48,667 nucleotides of DNA from Candidatus Latescibacterota bacterium (GTDB lineage: Bacteria > Latescibacterota > UBA2968 > GCA-2709665), in NCBI GenBank assembly GCA_012271065.1, contig JAAXHE010000311.1, forward strand, positions 1 through 48,667. The letters are read 5' to 3'. The notes below the pieces were generated by a model. It searched no databases and had not been told where the DNA came from. It worked only from the letters and a program-made list of their open reading frames with translations. Every line of letters starts with the position of its first letter. Positions within the stretch are counted from its first letter, which is position 1. Made by a program: the position numbers and the translations under genes. Of the stretch, positions 41,889-48,667 are shown piece after piece.

Positions 41889-41966
41889 TCGGGGCGTGGC
41901 TCAGTCCGGTAGAGCGCCTGCTTCGGGAGCAGGAGGCCCCCGGTTCGAATCCGGGCGCCCCGACCA
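41889..41966 (+). tRNA. tRNA-Pro (anticodon CGG)
   Basis: Acceptor CGGGGCG pairs with CGCCCCG, D-stem GCTC/GAGC, anticodon stem CCTGC/GCAGG with loop TTCGGGA (anticodon CGG at 41923-41925), T-stem CCCGG/CCGGG around TTCGAAT, encoded CCA. It reads CCG. Confidence 0.97.
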
Positions 41967-41972
41967 CCATTT

Positions 41973-42010
41973 CAAGGGTTTATGCCGATCTGGCGTAAAC
42001 CCTTGTTTCG
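41973..42010 (+). terminator. Terminator-like hairpin after tRNA-Pro(CGG)
   Basis: CAAGGGTTTATGCC (41973-41986) pairs with GGCGTAAACCCTTG (41992-42005) around GATCT, 14 bp with one T-G pair, then TTTCG. Its design is like the hairpin after the other tRNA-Pro. Confidence 0.7.
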
Positions 42011-42095
42011 TGAATATCTGCGCGTATATTGAAATAGACGGCGCGTCGTCGAACTCGCAACGCGGGCGAACGCAGAATGAAAGACGGAGCGGGAT

Positions 42096-42936
42096 ATGAA
42101 CAACGACATTTGCAATGAGAACTTCCTGGCCGGCGCGATGCTCCGTACACTACGGGCGCCCATCGGAGCCAATCAAGCGAGTGACGGAGCGCGAATCGCT
42201 GGCAAATCACCGGGTATTTCTGGCGGGCCTCGAACCTGGAGCCTCCTATCGGTTCAGGATCCTGGCGCCCGGGCCGGATGGGAGGCATGTGACGTGCGGA
42301 CGGGTGGCTGGACGTGTCACGAAGGAACGCCGGACTGACTCTGGCGGTGCGCGATTTCTGGCAGCTGTACCCCAGATCGCTCGGCGTGCGCGGAGAAAGT
42401 GTCGAGGCCGGCGTCAGCGCGGGATTCGGGGTTGGCGCCGCCAGATGATTCCTGCCCACTGCTATTGTACGCCCCGCCACCGCGGCGCTTGTGTCTATAT
42501 GCTGGCCGTTCTGTGCCGGGGCCTGGAAACCTACTTGGACGCCACCGGCGATCCTCGCGTGGTGGATGCCATCGTTGGAGGGGCCGAACAGTGTGTGGAC
42601 GAAATGTGGGTCGAGCAGACAAATTCCTTCATGGGGACTTCCTGTCCCGCGGGCCGCAAGCAAGGTACCGGCCTGCCCCTCGGTGTTGCCGAGAACAGAG
42701 AACCGGAGCGACCGTCATATCATCCGTTGTTTATGGACATACCGTGTCAGACGCTTCTTTTTGCCCACCTGCGCGTCGGTCGACCCGAATTCGTCGAAAT
42801 CGTCAAAAGGAATATGGCAGCCTGCTTCGCCTATGGCTATCCCGGCGTTGCCTCCTTTCCCTGGTGGTCCAGGGTGTTGTATTACCTGAACGAGATCGAC
42901 CCGGAGAGCCTGGACAGGCCCGGGCGTGACAGATAG
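42096..42936 (+). pseudogene. Decayed gene for an Fn3-plus-glycan-lyase-like secreted protein
   Basis: No single frame gives a sensible protein. Piece 1 (~42115-42340) reads like a fibronectin type III domain (CSVHYGRPSEPIKRV, ... VFLAGLEPGASYRFRIL). Piece 2 (~42340-42450, another frame) reads VRDFWQLYPRSLGVRGE and then meets a stop; the motif resembles the exo-rhamnogalacturonan-lyase-like (PcRGLX/YetA) group. Piece 3 (~42480-42936, frame of piece 1) reads GLETYLDATGDPRVVDAIVGG and RPSYHPLFMDIPCQTLL, like an alpha/alpha-barrel glycan enzyme. The pieces come from different parts of a larger protein and are joined by deletions and frameshifts. The family names are by eye and uncertain. The remnant follows the second tRNA-Pro. 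Confidence 0.6.
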
Positions 42937-43038
42937 CCGGCCGGCCAGATAGCCATGCCCCGCAGTGTGCTTGTTTTCGGAACGCGTGGAGCGGATCTAA
43001 ACAACCATAAATCTGAAGCCCAGACAAGGGGTCGCGGC

Positions 43039-44904
43039 ATGTTACAGTGGACGGTTTTCGTATGCTCGCTGATATGCGTGCTGTTTGTCACGATGCCGCT
43101 CAAGGGTTACGCTGGGACCGTACCGAAGAAGCTGGTCAAGATGGGGTGGGACCTGAGGCCGCCGAGCTATGTGGCGGAGCATGTCCGGGAGATGGAGGAA
43201 CGCCCTTTCGACGGGATCTTTATCCGCCCGACCTTCGGCCATACGTTCTACATGGTGGACCTGGACGAAGCGGACGCCGAGGCGGAGATCGAAGCAATGG
43301 GAAGGATCCAGTGGCGGAAATTCACCGACAATTTCATCTACTTTCACTGCGACGACAACGTGGACTGGTTCGACGATTCGCTGTGGGGCGAGAACAGCCC
43401 GTTCCTGCGAAATATCGGCTGGTGCGCGAAGGCCGCGCGGGTGGGAGGCTGCGTCGGTCTTGCTTTCGATCCGGAGTTCGTCTACTGGGGACGTCCGTAT
43501 TGCGCGTGGAAATATGAGTGGCAGAAGCACAGGGAGGAGAAGAGCTTCGCCGAGTACGAGCGGATCGTGCGGAAACGGGGAGCGCAGTACATGGACCGGA
43601 TCCAGGAGGAATTCCCCGATCTGGTGATTCTCACCCTCTTCTGGACGTCGATGCGTCGTTTTCAGGAGGCCGCGCTGGAGACCGACCCGTCCAGGCGCGA
43701 AGCCATCCTCAAGTCCGATTACTATGGCCTCCTGCCCGCGTTCATGACGGGCATGCTCGAGGCCGCCGGCCCGGGAACCATAATCGTGGACGGGGACGAG
43801 CACTCTTATTACAACAACAACGAACTGCATTATTTCCGGACCTACCACAACATCCACCAGACGGGCCAGGCTTTGATTCCCCCGGAGCTTCGCGGCAAGT
43901 ACCGCCGGCAGGTTCAGGCGGGGCACGCCGTTTACGGGGACTATCTTTGCGGCACCATGGCCACCCATACCGAAGCGACCTACGTCACACCGGAGGAACG
44001 GGCGCGTTGGGTGGAACACAATACTTACTGGGCGCTCAAGAGCAGTGACCGGTACGTGTGGTTCTACAGCGAGCGCATGGACTGGTGGAATGGACGAAAT
44101 CTGCCCGGCTATCTGGAAAGCGCCCTCAGGTCTGCAAAGGAGAAAGTCGCGCGGGGAAGGGCTCTGGGTTTCGACGTGGACGAGATTGCCCGCAAGGGCC
44201 ACCTGGGGAAGGTACGGGCAGAGGAACGGCCAATTCAACCGAAGACGTTGCGGGTTCCCCGCCTGCGCGCCGCTGCGCCTGACATCGATGGGGAGTTGAC
44301 GGACGAAGCCTGGAATGAGGCGGGGTTCTCGGGACACTTCGTCAACTACATTGCGGCACGGGCGAAAGAATTGGAGACGGTTACCGAGGCGCTCATGATG
44401 TACGATGACACGGCGCTCTACGTTGCTTTCCGCTGCAATGAACCCGAGATGGAGCACACTCATCCCGCGATGTTTACCGATCTGGGCGGTCGGGCCGATC
44501 AGGTGGAGGTGGCCGTCGCCGCCGACGAGGGGATGACGGCCTATTTTCATCTTCGGCTGGATCTCTCGAATGCGCGCTGGGACTCGCGGACCGGGACGGG
44601 AAGAAGTGAACACGGCAGCGATATTGCCACCGGACGGGAGGTCTACGGTCGTGACTCCACGTGGTCGGGGGAATATCGAACGGCTACCCGGAAAGAAGCT
44701 TACTCCTGGTCGGCTGAACTCGCCATTCCCTGGCGGACGTTGGGTATGGGCTCGCCGAAGCCGGGCGACCGTCTCATGGGAAACCTGCACCGGTGGACCC
44801 ACCGACGCCCCGCGACCGGCGTGCTTGAGTTCAGCGCGTGGTCGGAGACCCGCTACAACCGTGGCGTGGAGTTCGAAAACTTCGGCACGTGGATATTTGA
44901 ATAG
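43039..44904 (+). CDS. Secreted protein with glycoside-hydrolase-like barrel and CBM9-like C-terminal domain
   Basis: ATG 43039 has AAGGGG eight bases upstream and gives a signal peptide (TVFVCSLICVLFVTMPLKGYAG). The mature part has an N-terminal region (~35-410) that looks like a TIM-barrel sugar-acting enzyme (MGWDLRPPSYVAEHVREME, FDGIFIRP, FIYFHCDDN and TIIVDGDEHSYYNN, with acidic residues near strand ends). The C-terminal domain (~430-620) resembles carbohydrate-binding family 9-like modules (APDIDGELTDEAWNEA, LYVAFRCNEPEM, DQVEVAVAAD and WSAELAIPWRTLGM). I do not recognise the exact family of the barrel. The preceding gene remnant is also glycan-related, so this may be the intact survivor of a larger glycan locus. 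Confidence 0.72.
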   Translation: MLQWTVFVCSLICVLFVTMPLKGYAGTVPKKLVKMGWDLRPPSYVAEHVREMEERPFDGIFIRPTFGHTFYMVDLDEADAEAEIEAMGRIQWRKFTDNFIYFHCDDNVDWFDDSLWGENSPFLRNIGWCAKAARVGGCVGLAFDPEFVYWGRPYCAWKYEWQKHREEKSFAEYERIVRKRGAQYMDRIQEEFPDLVILTLFWTSMRRFQEAALETDPSRREAILKSDYYGLLPAFMTGMLEAAGPGTIIVDGDEHSYYNNNELHYFRTYHNIHQTGQALIPPELRGKYRRQVQAGHAVYGDYLCGTMATHTEATYVTPEERARWVEHNTYWALKSSDRYVWFYSERMDWWNGRNLPGYLESALRSAKEKVARGRALGFDVDEIARKGHLGKVRAEERPIQPKTLRVPRLRAAAPDIDGELTDEAWNEAGFSGHFVNYIAARAKELETVTEALMMYDDTALYVAFRCNEPEMEHTHPAMFTDLGGRADQVEVAVAADEGMTAYFHLRLDLSNARWDSRTGTGRSEHGSDIATGREVYGRDSTWSGEYRTATRKEAYSWSAELAIPWRTLGMGSPKPGDRLMGNLHRWTHRRPATGVLEFSAWSETRYNRGVEFENFGTWIFE

Positions 44905-44971
44905 TGGCGATTGGGTTTACGTCAACCCTCGATGACACGTCAGCGGCCCCGCGCGGTCGCGGAGGAATGAC

Positions 44972-45753
44972 ATGATCCGACTGGAAGGACGATTCGCCGC
45001 GGGGCAGATTACCGGCGGCCGGGAATACCAAGAGGACGATTACGGTCTGATCGATGCCGGCGGCAGCGAGGTGTTGCTGCTCGCCGACGGGATGGGCGGC
45101 CACGTCAGCGGGGATACGGCCAGCAGAACGATCGTCGAGACGTTCGTCGATACCTATAACCGCACTGAGGGCCCGGTCACGGATCGACTGCGCGCCTGTC
45201 TCGAGGCGGCCAACAATGCCCTCGCGGATGAAACGAGCAGGAATCCGGAGTTGGATGGGATGGGGCAACGGTGGCGGCGGCGGCATCGCAACGAGGACTC
45301 GAGTGGATCAGCGTAGGGGATTCACCCCTGTGGCTGTTCCGCGAAGGCCGCTTGCGCCGCCTCAATGAGGATCATTCCATGGCGCCCATGCTGGCGAGCC
45401 TGGTGGCGGCGGGCCGCATGACCGAGAAGCAGGCGGCAATGGCGTCCAATCGGCACGTCCTCCGTTCTTCGGTGACGGGCGATGAAATCCGCCTCATCGA
45501 CGTCTCGTCCCGGCCTGTTGCGGTCCGGAAGAACGACCGTGTACTATTGGCCAGCGATGGATTGATGACGCTGAAGGAGGAGGAGATCGCGTGCATCCTG
45601 CGGGAAATGAACGACTCGCCCCTGGATAACGTGGTCGATTCGCTCTTGAAGGCCGTTGAAGCGGCCGGCGACCCGTTTCAGGACAACACAACCGTGTTGC
45701 TCTACGTTCCGGAAACCGATGGCGGGGTGGATACGACTCCCGATTCCGGCTGA
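44972..45753 (+). pseudogene. PP2C-family Ser/Thr phosphatase with a one-base frameshift
   Basis: Two frames together cover one PP2C domain: YQEDDYGLIDAGG, LLLADGMGGHVSGDTA and ...NPELDGMG in the first, and (ATVAAAA)...GLEWISVGDSPLWLF, SSVTGDE, LLASDGLM and DNTTVLLYV in the second. The break is at the G run 45262-45265: adding one G restores GMG-ATV, which is the expected family sequence. The Asp residues for the metal pair (EDD, ADGMGG, SDGL and DNTT) are kept on both sides. The full protein would be ~260 residues, a Prp1/PrpC-type regulator that dephosphorylates targets of Ser/Thr kinases. A sequencing error at the homopolymer and a true mutation are both possible. The start ATG 44972 has GGAGGA upstream. 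Confidence 0.82.
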
Positions 45754-45789
45754 ACCATCGAGGCATCGTCATGAAATGCCGGAATTCGC

Positions 45790-45819
45790 TTGACAAGACA
45801 GATATTTGTCTGTTTTTTT
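45790..45819 (+). promoter_or_regulatory. LexA operator overlapping a -35 box and a T-rich tail
   Basis: TTGACA (45790-45795) is followed at once by AGACAGATATTTGTCT (45796-45811), a near-perfect palindrome with 14 of 16 symmetric positions, and then TTTTTTT (45813-45819). It lies 63 bases before lexA. LexA boxes are inverted repeats upstream of lexA itself, so autorepression is likely. The same dyad plus T run could also act as a terminator for the upstream PP2C gene. A clear -10 is not visible. Confidence 0.6.
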
Positions 45820-45874
45820 ATTAATTCGTTCCGGCCGGCAGCAAATTGCAATGGATCGAGTCCAGGAGTGAAAG

Positions 45875-46492
45875 ATGGCCTATACGCCACCCGGGCAGAC
45901 GCGTGAGAAAATCTATGAGTTTGTAAGGGAGCGGATCCTGAATGGAACCCCACCCAGCACGCGGGAGGTGCAGAAGGCGTTCGGATTCCGGGCGGTGCAG
46001 TCGGCCCGGCAACACCTGGAGGCGTTGGTACTGGAGGGCAGGCTGGTCAAGGACTCAGGCAAGGCCAGGTCGCACCGGCTGCCGAAGATGGGTAGCGCGC
46101 GTTCCTCCCATCTGATTCCCGTGCTGGGGCGGGTCCAGGCCGGAGACCTGACCGCGGCCATTCAGAATCCGGATGACTACCTCCCGGTCCAGCAGACCCG
46201 ATACGACGGTGCGGAACTCTTTGCCCTCACGGTACAGGGGGACAGCATGCTCAGGGCGGGCATCCTGCACGGCGACACCGTGATTGTCCGTCGACAACAG
46301 GCCGCAAGGCCGGGAGATATCGTCGTTGCCATGGTGGGCGAGGAGGCGACGGTCAAGAGATACCGGGAGAAGAGCGGCCGCATCGAACTGCACCCGGAAA
46401 ACGAAGCCTTCGAATCCATTATTCCTCGTGAAGACGGAGATCCGTTTTCGATCCTGGGAAAGGTTATCGAAGTTCGCAGATATATAGAGTAA
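45875..46492 (+). CDS. lexA: LexA repressor (SOS regulator)
   Basis: The protein represses SOS genes and cuts itself when RecA is activated. N-terminal winged helix (~1-65): TREKIYEFVRERILNGTPPSTREVQKAFGF and SARQHLEALVLEGRLVKD. The cleavage site Ala89-Gly90 (RVQAGDL), catalytic Ser124 (QGDSMLRAG) and Lys161 (EATVKRY) are all present and spaced as in E. coli LexA, offset by five. The product is 205 residues with GGAG upstream of the ATG. The recognition helix (VQKAFGFRAVQSARQHLE) should dictate the operator; the palindrome at 45796-45811 fits it. Confidence 0.95.
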   Translation: MAYTPPGQTREKIYEFVRERILNGTPPSTREVQKAFGFRAVQSARQHLEALVLEGRLVKDSGKARSHRLPKMGSARSSHLIPVLGRVQAGDLTAAIQNPDDYLPVQQTRYDGAELFALTVQGDSMLRAGILHGDTVIVRRQQAARPGDIVVAMVGEEATVKRYREKSGRIELHPENEAFESIIPREDGDPFSILGKVIEVRRYIE

Positions 46493-46621
46493 AACATGAT
46501 TAATTCGTGGTATATTACGGTGTCACAGTAAATTAAATTTATAGACATTGAATCTATTCGGGTCGACGCTGGAGATTTCATTGAAGAACTTACCAGCGCG
46601 ATCCGGATGACAGGAGTGGAA

Positions 46622-47014
46622 ATGGCATCCATCAGACGGTACGCCATACCGCACAGCAGGCTGCCCTTCATCAATGCCGAGGTGGAGCAGGTCTCGTTTC
46701 AGGGTGAAGACCATCTGGTCAGCAGTGTATGGGGCGGTAGTTCCGGGGGCAGGATTTATTTCTGGAATCCGGAATCCGGATCAAAGGGATTGCGGAGTCT
46801 TCCCGAAGGAATACCCGGCGCCTATATGTTGAGAACCGCAGCCGACGGTTGCCTCTATCTGGGCTGCGGTAACGGGGACCTGGTCCGGTACGACCCTGTT
46901 GCCGATCGCTTCAAAATTCTGGTAACCGGCGAATTGAAGTCCATTACGTGGGGCGGATGCGTGACGGACAGGTATGCGGTCTGGGAGGCATCCCGGGCTT
47001 TCGCACTTGAATAA
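46622..47014 (+). pseudogene. Truncated beta-propeller-like protein at the edge of the AT-rich segment
   Basis: From ATG 46622 (GGAG just before) the protein runs 130 residues in propeller-like blades: HLVSSVWGGSSGGRIYFWNPESG, GAYMLRTAADGCLYLGCGNGDLVRYDPVADRF and ITWGGCVTDRYAVWEAS. It then ends after a few residues at 47014, where the sequence turns AT-rich. A YDP...F blade repeat and the sudden end suggest the N-terminal fragment of a larger propeller. It may still be made, but function is unknown. The region 46493-46606 upstream is AT-rich and carries no clear promoter. Confidence 0.55.
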
Positions 47015-47040
47015 TATATCAAGTGTCCCAATTTAGCGAC

Positions 47041-47080
47041 AAATAAAAACACCCCTGTGATCTTCGATCGCAGGGGTGTT
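47041..47080 (-). terminator. Terminator for the minus-strand gene at 47105
   Basis: AACACCCCTG (47048-47057) pairs perfectly with CAGGGGTGTT (47071-47080) around a 13-base loop. Read on the minus strand the hairpin is followed by TTTATTTG, a T-rich tail, so it closes the 47105-47854 gene. On the plus strand the tail is poor. Confidence 0.8.
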
Positions 47081-47104
47081 TGATTTGTAGAATAAGGGAA
47101 ACTA

Positions 47105-47854
47105 TCAGTTATTTTGTAGATACTCTAAAGATTCTCTAGCAATGGAACGAATATGGTAAGTTCCATTTCTCATTTTAGGATCTGTTTCACTTATTGTCTT
47201 CAAAAGTGTAAAGACCTCCTGAGTGGGAAAATAACGCAATGTTATGATTGCGTGAACTTGTCCACGTTTAGTTTTAATTTGCTTGAGCAATGCTCTCTGA
47301 ACAATTGCCTGTTTTGCAGGGTCCTGATTCAAAAAGCTATCTTCATTTTTCATCAATATTTGAACAGTTTCCATAGCATAAGAACCTGGTATTTCCAATG
47401 CTTTAATTATAGCTTCAAATGCAGGTTCTCCAATTCTCGCTAATCCGCGTGCAGCCAAGCCTTGTCCAAGATAATTACTTTGTGAAACAATAAAGCGAGG
47501 ATCGTTTTGCCAAGAAACCATTTCGTGTAGCTGAGCATTAAGGTCTCCGCGAACTTCCCCGGTCAGGTCAGGAATAATGATAGGTTTGCCAATTAATCTC
47601 GCTTGCCTCATTTCTTCATAGGCTGTAGTCATCTTTAATAAGATCTGTTTAAGTGGTTCTGACCAGGGCTTTTCCTCCAGGTAATACATTTCTTGAATCA
47701 ATGTATATAAATCGTGATACGTCATATTCTGACTCAACTTTTGCCAACGTTCCAAACGTTCAGGTGTGAGCCAATCTTTATAATATGGGTTTCGTTCAGC
47801 CCAGCCTGAATTTATAAAACCGAATACGAAAATAACACAAATTAAGCGTCGCAT
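47105..47854 (-). CDS. Secreted HEAT-like repeat protein of unknown function
   Basis: The 249-residue product starts with a signal peptide (RRLICVIFVFGFINSGWA). The mature part is nearly all helical and contains helical pairs resembling HEAT/ARM repeats (LAARGLARIGEPAFEAIIKALE, YAMETVQILMK and HAIITLRYFPTQEVFTLLKTI), suggesting protein or membrane binding. I do not recognise a family. Its A/T-rich codon use differs from the rest of the window. It lies 15 bases downstream of the M15 peptidase frame on the same strand, so the two were probably one operon in their source genome. A terminator follows. Confidence 0.7.
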   Translation of the reverse strand: MRRLICVIFVFGFINSGWAERNPYYKDWLTPERLERWQKLSQNMTYHDLYTLIQEMYYLEEKPWSEPLKQILLKMTTAYEEMRQARLIGKPIIIPDLTGEVRGDLNAQLHEMVSWQNDPRFIVSQSNYLGQGLAARGLARIGEPAFEAIIKALEIPGSYAMETVQILMKNEDSFLNQDPAKQAIVQRALLKQIKTKRGQVHAIITLRYFPTQEVFTLLKTISETDPKMRNGTYHIRSIARESLEYLQNN

Positions 47855-47869
47855 CTTAAACTCCTTTCT

Positions 47870-48622
47870 TTAACGCCAATCAGCGTGTCCCTTGGTATAT
47901 GCCGTGACACCTGACGGCATCAATGGATAAGTAGGCAGGAGATCCTGATCTACTTCCTCACCATCTTGATCATATAACCTAAAACGAGTAGGTCTATCAT
48001 CACTCAAATATAAAATCTCCCATAACTTATAAAGGTATTCAGTATTCTTTTCATCACTATAGATAAATACATCAAAATCAAATGCAGTGCCGTATATATG
48101 CTGTGATTCTATACTGAATCCTTTAGCCCTGTTTTTCACTGGGCAACGATATCCTGAAGTAAATGAAAACGTGAAATTAGAAACCGCATTTTTAAGATCT
48201 CGAGCCCGGACATTGGTTTCTTCTAAAATTCTCCAATTGTCATGAAAATTATGAGTATCCCCAGGATCGGCCAATTTAGGATATGCGGCGGCTTCTTGAT
48301 CGAAATCTTCATCAAGAGGTACTTTACGTTGTTTTAAATCTACATATTCTTGTCGTAACCGAAATAACGCATTTTGTTCAAATACGTGTGAGTCTGTTGT
48401 AAGCGAACCGACCGTGGCTCTCACTATATAAGCTAACGGTCCCCCTCTCCCCTTAGATTTATTGACAGCATTTACGTGAAATGTAATCGTGGGTTCTTTA
48501 CCTGTCTTTGGATTAAAAGTAAGACGACCACTATACCCATTTTGAGCGATCGCCTCCCACTTTTCTACTCTAGGAATATCATCTATTACAGCTTCAACTG
48601 TGTGAAAATTATCGGTAGTACC
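47870..48622 (-). pseudogene. M15-type D,D-peptidase, 5'-truncated
   Basis: The C-terminal ~100 residues read like peptidase M15 (VanY/Hedgehog-type D-Ala-D-Ala carboxypeptidase-like): SGYRCPVKNR, then SQHIYGTAFDFDVF with the His and Asp of the metal site, and HADW at the very end as a possible third ligand. The frame stays open upstream of GTG 48424 through a beta-rich domain (FHTVEAVIDDIPRVEKW, NGYSGRLTFNPKTG and TITFHVNAVN), but there is no ATG, GTG or TTG in that extension, and a TAG blocks it at 48625-48623, at the point where base composition changes. The gene has therefore lost its start. Whether a short protein from GTG 48424 is made is unclear. Confidence 0.6.
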
Positions 48623-48631
48623 CTATGACGG

Positions 48632-48667
48632 CTAAAGCGCGTCGTAGTCTGGATACAGCTTTTTCAG
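48632..48667 (-). CDS. Possible C-terminal end of a gene running off the right edge
   Basis: On the minus strand from the window edge the frame reads LKKLYPDYDAL and a TAG stop (48634-48632). The sequence is GC-balanced like the main part of the window. Only 11 residues are visible, so identity cannot be given and chance is not excluded. Confidence 0.2.
   Translation of the reverse strand: MKKLYPDYDAL

Larger units (their letters stand above)
47015..48625. other. AT-rich segment, probably foreign DNA or an assembly join
   Basis: Base use changes sharply at ~47015 and reverts at ~48626: within it, coding sequences use many A/T-ending codons, unlike all genes to the left. Both genes inside are on the minus strand. 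The left edge cuts a propeller gene, and the right edge lies at a stop codon just upstream of the M15 reading frame. No insertion-sequence ends, integrase or direct repeats were found. Confidence 0.7.

Noticed and set aside
45259..45275. Programmed frameshift in the PP2C gene
   Set aside because: No slippery heptamer of the usual X-XXY-YYZ type and no downstream structure was seen; a simple indel in the G run explains it.
1..48667. CRISPR arrays, insertion sequences, rRNA and replication origin
   Set aside because: No regularly spaced repeats, transposase, rRNA or DnaA-box cluster was found in reading both strands.

Overview
The window looks like chromosomal DNA from an uncultured Gram-negative bacterium of the FCB superphylum, most plausibly Latescibacterota-like; that placement is inference. 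Diderm features are an Mla lipid-transport system, an OMPP1/FadL-like barrel, lipobox proteins and a GmhA-like isomerase. FCB-like features are a short region-1.1-less sigma-70 factor, a 29-residue basic AURKAIP1/COX24 (mS38)-like peptide beside HU and tRNA-Arg, and a secreted protease ending in dockerin-like repeats. The first ~47 kb is GC-rich with good Shine-Dalgarno sites. The last ~1.6 kb is clearly AT-rich and looks foreign.

Layout. 0.1-4.2 kb: iron locus with a membrane-anchored DtxR-FeoA-FeoA regulator, FeoB split into a G-protein and a permease gene (ATGA overlap), and a conventional DtxR repressor. 4.2-10.9 kb: secreted metalloprotease, methionine aminopeptidase, a lipoprotein with a CcmH/CcmI C-terminal domain, an unknown lipoprotein and an outer-membrane barrel. 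10.9-13.4 kb (minus): two tandem antiporter-like membrane proteins. 13.5-17.2 kb: HPr kinase behind a near-consensus promoter, a TPR lipoprotein and aspartokinase. 17.2-20.0 kb (minus): two-domain PPK2 and an enolase-superfamily enzyme. 20.2-30.8 kb: a long tightly packed run (Gfo/Idh/MocA oxidoreductase, O-methyltransferase, sulfatase, DegT aminotransferase, D-2-hydroxyacid dehydrogenase, glycosyltransferase, enolase-superfamily dehydratase, sugar isomerase, SIS isomerase, aminopeptidase, alkyltransferase-like protein) that reads as a carbohydrate-processing operon. 30.8-32.6 kb: an in-frame mosaic of two ABC exporter genes. 32.7-34.4 kb: HU, mS38-like peptide, tRNA-Arg(CCG), sigma factor. 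34.6-40.4 kb: mlaE-mlaF-mlaD followed without real gaps by a beta-propeller protein carrying four CxxCH haem motifs, its haem-less paralogue and an AI-2E-family membrane protein. 40.6-42.0 kb: a DUF368 lipid-carrier transporter between tRNA-Pro(GGG) and tRNA-Pro(CGG). 42.1-48.7 kb: an eroding region with a degraded Fn3/glycan-lyase gene, an intact secreted CBM9-type protein, a frameshifted PP2C phosphatase, lexA with its own operator, a truncated propeller and the AT-rich segment with a HEAT-like secreted protein and a 5'-truncated M15 peptidase.

The strongest candidate for something new is the 34.6-40.4 kb operon, which joins an MCE/Mla phospholipid transporter to a secreted propeller-tetrahaem cytochrome and a paralogue without haem sites. 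Second are the tethered DtxR-FeoA-FeoA regulator with split FeoB, and the 20-29 kb sugar cluster. Several genes are truncated or fused (ABC mosaic, Fn3/lyase remnant, PP2C, 46.6-kb propeller, M15 peptidase), so real gene decay and metagenome misassembly both have to be considered.
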